Origin: Amphiura filiformis | Lineage: Eukaryota; Echinodermata; Ophiuroidea; Amphilepidida; Amphiuridae | Direction: 5' to 3' | NCBI RefSeq assembly: GCF_039555335.1 | Contig: NC_092647.1 | Span: 5,363,608 to 5,427,607, forward strand | Length of the DNA: 64,000 nt | Shown: positions 62,101 through 64,000 of the stretch, piece after piece | Layout: every line of letters begins with the position of its first letter | Position numbering within the stretch: the first letter of the stretch is position 1 | Translations under genes and position numbers: made by a program | The notes under the pieces: generated by a model | The model's database searches: none | What the model saw: the letters and a program-made list of their open reading frames with translations, nothing else | Told to the model about the DNA's origin: nothing

Positions 62101-63263
62101 CCATTTCAAGTTAAGATAACAACTGTTATGAATCAAGAAGAAGTGAAGAAATAACCAAGAATTATGAACCAAAGCTACACCCACAAAGTTTGTTAACAAT
62201 TGTTAACGGAAAATGAAGCCTCGAAGCGACAAATATCAAGTCCGGTTCTCAAAAATACAGGGCTGTTCACAATTAATTCTAATGTGGCAGTGTTTACTGA
62301 ACATATGACTGTACTTTCAGGATAAGAAAAATTATCCATGAACTAACTGAAGAAAACACAGGGTTTTACAAAAATGTTACTGTTTTTTATAGTTTTTCAA
62401 AATGGCAATATTAAGTACATTTAAGCCTGCTAAAACTGAACGCAGTAACTCCCAAAGCTGATTATGCTACCCAAGGTAGCTGCTAACTAGATGACTTATG
62501 TGGCCAAAAATCATGGAATTCTGTGGCTTTATTAGAACACTACGGATTAAAATGTTAAAAATCCAAAGTTACACCCTTTACCGTGAAAATGACCATATGC
62601 ATTTCAAAGGAGATGGATTAACATCCGGGGCATTTATATTAACGACTACTACCAAAGGGATTTTGGTCAAACTGACTTCCGGAAGTGAAACCCAGGATCC
62701 ACGTATTATCTAGGACCCTGGTTTTTACCAGGATTTATTGTAAATACGATTTGTTGTTGATGATGTAATATTGTCTGTCATTTCAATCTGGTTCTTATAC
62801 AATATGTACCTGTATGTACATCAAAAGTGACCCAACTGGATTTAACAGAGTTATCTGGAGGTTGAATTTACAATTTATCTATCTGGAGGTTGAATTTGCA
62901 ATTTATCTATCTGGAGGTTGAATTTTCAATTTATCTGCTTGTTCTAAAACACATTCATGCAATATTAAACAATAATTAAATACTGACAGTTATGGAGTAT
63001 CTGTTTCCAATATCTGTTTTAAACAGTTTGAAAAACATTGACTCCATCTCCATGTCTGTTTACTTAATTAATAGGTCATATGTCAATGAACTATGATGGA
63101 ATCATTAATAATTGTGGTTAAATGTTTTAATTGATATATCATTGCAGGTTGATTTCCTTCATAGAGTTCCAAGCATTTGAAGCCCTGCTTTGTGCACCTG
63201 ATTCCTTACACATGGTGGCATTTCAACTCTTTGACATCAATGGATCAGGATTTGTGTCATTTG
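33485..63263 (+). CDS. SLC25A12: Calcium-binding mitochondrial aspartate/glutamate carrier (aralar/citrin), N-terminal part; continues beyond window
   Basis: Aralar/citrin exchanges mitochondrial aspartate for cytosolic glutamate across the inner membrane and serves the malate-aspartate shuttle. Its N-terminal EF-hand domain faces the intermembrane space. Exons seen: 33485-33520, 48290-48346, 48892-49034, 63148-63263, all with consensus splice sites and matching phases, giving the first 117 residues. Landmarks are [20 protein letters not shown] (human KRGDPHELRNIFLQYAS), [12 protein letters not shown] and [20 protein letters not shown]. The Ca2+ loop is DQTKDGLISFIE (D74, T76, D78, L80 carbonyl, E85), matching human AGC1 EF-hand 2. 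The following pseudo-loop [10 protein letters not shown] lacks several acidic ligands. The carrier repeats lie outside the window. Assignment to SLC25A12 rather than a single pre-duplication ancestor of SLC25A12/13 rests on the HAT1 linkage. The ATG has A at -3 and G at +4. Confidence 0.93.
34713..34917. repeat. ACAGGGTGG-ended repeat (SLC25A12 intron 1)
   Basis: ATACAGGGTGG occurs at 34730 and 34899 and a related ACAGGGTGG at 34713. ACAGGGTG-type ends also occur at 11845 and 21478, suggesting one scattered family. Confidence 0.4.
34918..35558. other. SLC25A12 intron 1, nothing recognised
   Basis: AT-rich apart from a GC-rich palindromic patch at 35310-35340. Confidence 0.4.
35559..36233 (+). 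repeat. Direct duplication, copy 1
   Basis: About 675 bp starting CAACTATAAAGTAATGG and ending near CCCTGTAAGGTACGGGG. Repeated at 36920-37590. It contains several ACTTGCGYCC / TTACGGGGC motifs. Confidence 0.95.
36920..37590 (+). repeat. Direct duplication, copy 2 (many single-base length differences)
   Basis: Almost identical to 35559-36233. Most of the differences I see are one- or few-base losses, mainly in homopolymers or short repeats (for example AAAAATG to AAAATG and TTTTTTATTTG to TTTTATTTG), with a few gains and substitutions. Confidence 0.95.
37591..39384. other. SLC25A12 intron 1, no gene recognised
   Basis: Holds a weak inverted pair around 38290-38560 (AATTAAAGACAGAGAATCAGG versus TTTCTTTCTCTAATTCTGTGG), suggesting a decayed element. 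The rest is AT-rich. Confidence 0.4.
39388..39713. mobile_element. pogo/Tigger-like MITE (SLC25A12 intron 1)
   Basis: TIR CAGTCCAACCTCTTTTATCC at both ends. TA flanks each side (39386-39387, 39714-39715), as expected for Tc1/mariner/pogo. Internal CCGGATAA motifs recur. Non-coding. Confidence 0.85.
39716..40617. other. SLC25A12 intron 1, nothing recognised
   Basis: AT-rich DNA. Only short unrelated open frames. Confidence 0.4.
40618..40784. mobile_element. Small TIR element with AAAAAGTTACCGGCCAG repeats
   Basis: Ends CCAGTGTTCGAAA / TTTCGAACGCTGG. The inside has four AAAAGTTA(C/A)(C/A)GGCCA repeats plus GGCCGGCC-rich palindromic blocks. Confidence 0.7.
40989..41300. mobile_element. PIF/Harbinger-type MITE, family N-like
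   Basis: TIR GGCCAAGGAAAAA with TGTTTGTTTTGCCCTTTC, mirrored at the right end. TAA target duplications lie at 40986-40988 and 41301-41303. Confidence 0.8.
41301..42786. other. SLC25A12 intron 1, no gene recognised
   Basis: Contains an internally repeated AAATTTGAAGGTATTTTCAAA segment (41697 and 41776) and otherwise nothing I can name. Confidence 0.4.
42787..43141. mobile_element. TTAA-flanked MITE, family O
   Basis: TTAAGGGG(T)TACTACACCCCTG at the left and CAGGGGTGTAGTACCCCCTTAA at the right. The inner arms also pair (ATTATAGGGGCAAGGACTAC). The TTAA edges suggest piggyBac-like targeting. Confidence 0.8.
43253..46024 (+). mobile_element. 2.77 kb TTAA-flanked foldback element, copy 1
   Basis: The ends GAGCCARTCTCCCTTATTAT are inverted, with TTAA on both sides (43249-43252, 46025-46028). 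Arms of roughly 0.9-1.3 kb face each other around a unique centre (about 44110-44760). About 18 copies of a motif close to TGCGCCAACAAGATCCCA, in alternating orientation and spaced mostly 70-110 bp, run through the arms. Non-coding. Confidence 0.85.
46196..46730. repeat. Diverged tandem repeat, 2.3 copies
   Basis: Blocks beginning GAAACTTTTG at about 46218 and 46482 share ATGAAGACCTAATTGAAGCG and TGAAGCCTTTCGTGAACAAG. A third partial block starts near 46640. Confidence 0.8.
47105..47133. repeat. (CT)n microsatellite
   Basis: About 14 CT units after a C-run. Confidence 0.95.
47568..47803. mobile_element. Small MITE with AGGGGTAKCGCTAG ends
   Basis: The inverted ends plus repeated GTTCGGACCCC / CGGACCCCC motifs inside suggest a short non-autonomous element. 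Confidence 0.6.
48290..48346 (+). CDS. SLC25A12: SLC25A12 coding exon 2
   Basis: 57 bp, ATCCTGCAG acceptor and GTAAGT donor, phase 0. Encodes [19 protein letters not shown]. The KRxDPxxLRxIF core is diagnostic of aralar/citrin. Confidence 0.95.
48892..49034 (+). CDS. SLC25A12: SLC25A12 coding exon 3
   Basis: 143 bp, GATATAG acceptor and GTAAGT donor. Encodes [20 protein letters not shown], then [16 protein letters not shown], then [11 protein letters not shown] plus two bases of a Gly codon completed in exon 4. It carries the first half of the Ca2+-binding loop. Confidence 0.96.
50010..50190 (+). repeat. Two-copy direct repeat
   Basis: GATTGGTTTATTCAGGAAGG and CCCCATCATATTCAGTCTTT occur twice. 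The second copy has about 24 extra bases in the middle. Confidence 0.9.
50273..50691. mobile_element. MITE with 35-40 bp TIRs (SLC25A12 intron 3)
   Basis: ATAATTAAAGACACAGATAA followed by AAAGAATTTATCGCGTCTGA is mirrored at the right end. TTAA lies near both ends. Confidence 0.85.
50692..51969. other. SLC25A12 intron 3, nothing recognised
   Basis: AT-rich DNA without gene or repeat that I can name. Confidence 0.4.
51970..52271 (+). repeat. 130-bp tandem repeat, about 2.3 copies
   Basis: CCCCTGCAARATGTTCC recurs at 51976 and 52106, with GTCACCGAGTTTTGAG and ATTCTAAGATTTG in each unit. A third partial unit leads into the next satellite. Confidence 0.85.
52275..53190 (+). repeat. 180-bp satellite, five copies
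   Basis: Units contain CAGGGTTGCAAATATACCAT, GTGCGACAATTTGTACAGAT and end TATGTCGACAAATTGTTCGC. Alternate units differ at the AACATCCTTATGT versus AGGTCATTTATGT block, suggesting a two-unit higher-order pattern. Confidence 0.95.
53443..53515 (+). repeat. Left remnant of the 150-bp satellite
   Basis: A half unit (AAAGTTTGACATATC, then CGCACGACTCTGTGG, then AGATAGAGGGTTAA) cut off exactly at TTAA by the foldback element copy 2. Confidence 0.9.
53516..56241 (-). mobile_element. 2.73 kb TTAA-flanked foldback element, copy 2 (opposite orientation)
   Basis: Same ends, arms and motif array as 43253-46024, with its unique centre shortened and inverted relative to copy 1. TTAA at 53512-53515 and 56242-56245. 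It sits inside a 150-bp satellite whose unit contains the unoccupied TTAA. Confidence 0.88.
56242..57455 (+). repeat. 150-bp satellite, eight copies
   Basis: Units contain CATTAACCAATGATCCTACA, AGTTTGACATATCGCAC and GATAGAGGGTT. Two junction types alternate irregularly (TTAAGTACACAAAG and TTTGGTGCATAAAG). The first unit resumes right after the foldback element. Confidence 0.95.
57549..57582. repeat. Perfect 14-bp stem hairpin
   Basis: ACCTAGCTGGGGGG, loop TGTAAA, then the exact complement. Just upstream lies a two-copy TTGCCAGCGGAAGAA repeat (57479, 57519). Confidence 0.9.
57583..58623. other. SLC25A12 intron 3, no gene recognised
   Basis: Contains a weak tRNA-like stretch near 57765-57830 (GGTTTGAATCCTGGGGGTGCC, box-B-like) that may be a SINE fragment. 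Confidence 0.35.
58624..60198 (+). repeat. Tandem duplication of a 250-bp unit, first copy split by a transposon
   Basis: Part A (58624-58795, with GGAGGGGGCCCTCTCTGACA) and part B (59856-59943, with GAAGCTAGAAAAACAGTGAA) recur contiguously as A'B' at 59947-60198. A and B are separated by the 1.06 kb element at 58796-59855. Confidence 0.93.
58796..59855. mobile_element. hAT-like non-autonomous transposon, 1.06 kb
   Basis: TIR CAGCCCTCGAATTAA / TTAATTCGAGGGCTG. It is flanked by an exact 8-bp target duplication ATGATGGT (58788-58795, 59856-59863), which occurs once in the neighbouring unoccupied copy (60110-60117). Inside are GGGCAYSRAGGCAA repeats near both ends and no transposase ORF. Confidence 0.93.
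60619..62708. mobile_element. 2.1 kb foldback-type element with GTTTCGGAGGCTTCA motifs
   Basis: Terminal arms of about 150 bp are inverted: AATACATGAATCCTGGGG ... CAGTTTGACCAAAAT ... ATATGGTCATTTTCAC ... AAAGGGTGTAACTTT at the left, and the reverse at 62560-62706. The middle contains six exact copies of GTTTCGGAGGCTTCA, three of them close to GTTAAC(GG). No coding capacity. Confidence 0.75.
62849..62935 (+). repeat. 28-29 bp tandem repeat, three copies
   Basis: ATCTGGAGGTTGAATTT(N)CAATTT repeated three times. Confidence 0.95.
63148..63263 (+). CDS. SLC25A12: SLC25A12 coding exon 4
   Basis: 116 bp, ATTGCAG acceptor and GTAAGT donor. Encodes [20 protein letters not shown] then [18 protein letters not shown]. 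It completes the EF-hand loop (Glu at loop position 12). The next exon is past the right edge. Confidence 0.96.
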
Positions 63264-64000
63264 GTAAGTACATGGTATAATTAAGTGATTAAAATGCTCT
63301 GGGAAGGGCATTGTGCAATCAAATGCAAAATTTTGTTCTTTATTCGTCATAATAAGCACCCCAGGTTTTGTCCGTTGTTTTTGGGAGGAAGATGGGTCGA
63401 ATTTTGAAAAAATTCAAAAGAAAAAATTTAAGTTCCCAAATTTTTCATGTCAGTTAAAAATTATATATTTTGATGCAACAACGCCAGTGAAAATTGACCT
63501 TCCGGCTAGTACAGAGATTCTGGTTTTGGGTTGCCACCCCCCAGCAAAACCAAAAACAAATTCCGTTTTCTTCCAGCCGTCCGTTAAAAAAAAAAAAAAA
63601 GATGTTTTTTCACATTTTTTAGTAAACCCAGTAGCATATCTGATACTTAATAATGGGTTATTTAACACTTGCTGAAAACAATAATAAACAAAAGAACTTG
63701 ACTTGCTTTTTTGCCAATAACTCAAATAATATTAGCCATATATGTGACACGATAACTTCAGAACCAAGCATGCTAGAGTCCAGCTAGACTTGTTGTATAT
63801 GATAGCCTTAAAAAAGATAATAATTTTAAAGAAACTTAATTTTCAAAATGCCTGCTTTGGCATCCATGGATCAGATTCTGTCACATATAGACTCACTCCC
63901 CCTGTCACGTCACATATACATGTAAATAAATGTGGTTGTTTGCATGATGAATGCCACTTCACTTTCAAATCTCATCGTCATACCTCGTTTCAGTCATATT
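63264..64000 (+). other. SLC25A12 intron 4 to window end, no further exon seen
   Basis: Contains a poly-A run (63585-63600). GTGACACGATAACTTCAGAA at 63745 is followed by TGTCACATATA near 63880. No continuation of the carrier frame was found. Confidence 0.5.

Noticed and set aside
63313..63675. 120-codon open frame downstream of SLC25A12 exon 4
   Set aside because: It is not in continuity with the carrier, has no recognisable motif, and contains a poly-lysine from a poly-A run. Likely intronic chance ORF.

Overview
This is animal (eukaryotic) genomic DNA. It is AT-rich, its genes have short exons in multi-kilobase introns, and it is packed with small non-autonomous transposons, foldback elements and satellites. 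No rRNA, CRISPR array or prokaryotic operon is present. The dense TIR-MITEs, tRNA-derived SINEs and frequent AGGCCT-type motifs, together with the protein sequences, suggest an invertebrate deuterostome (echinoderm or hemichordate-like). The species cannot be fixed from the sequence alone.

Two real genes can be reconstructed exon by exon. HAT1, the catalytic subunit of the type B histone acetyltransferase, lies on the minus strand (ATG at 33080, stop at 16967) with ten coding exons. All of its splice phases fit, giving 1227 bp and 408 residues. About 400 bp away on the plus strand starts a calcium-binding mitochondrial aspartate/glutamate carrier (aralar/citrin, SLC25A12/13 family). Its first four coding exons (33485 to 63263) are in the window and the rest lies beyond the right edge. 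The two genes are head to head and share a compact promoter region with two CACGTG E-boxes and two CCAAT boxes. From memory, HAT1 and SLC25A12 are also divergent neighbours in human, so this looks like an old conserved bidirectional pair.

The most striking object is inside HAT1. The 3' part of coding exon 6 plus its 5' splice site (75 bp) has been amplified into about 30 tandem copies (21661-23872) in the following intron. Almost every copy keeps an intact exon tail and GTAAGC donor, so the real donor competes with a ladder of about 28 intact identical decoys.

Layout: 1-16966 is intergenic DNA downstream of HAT1. It contains a 3.2 kb palindrome with a GAT/GCT trinucleotide core, inverted MITE copies, a broken transposase-like fragment and many TIR elements. 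16967-33080 is HAT1. 33081-33484 is the shared promoter. 33485-64000 is the start of the carrier gene, with two introns of about 14 kb. Those introns hold two copies of a 2.7 kb TTAA-flanked foldback element with an unusual alternating motif array, 180-bp and 150-bp satellites, a hAT-like insertion with its empty site preserved in a neighbouring duplicate, and a 2.1 kb foldback carrying a repeated GTTTCGGAGGCTTCA motif.
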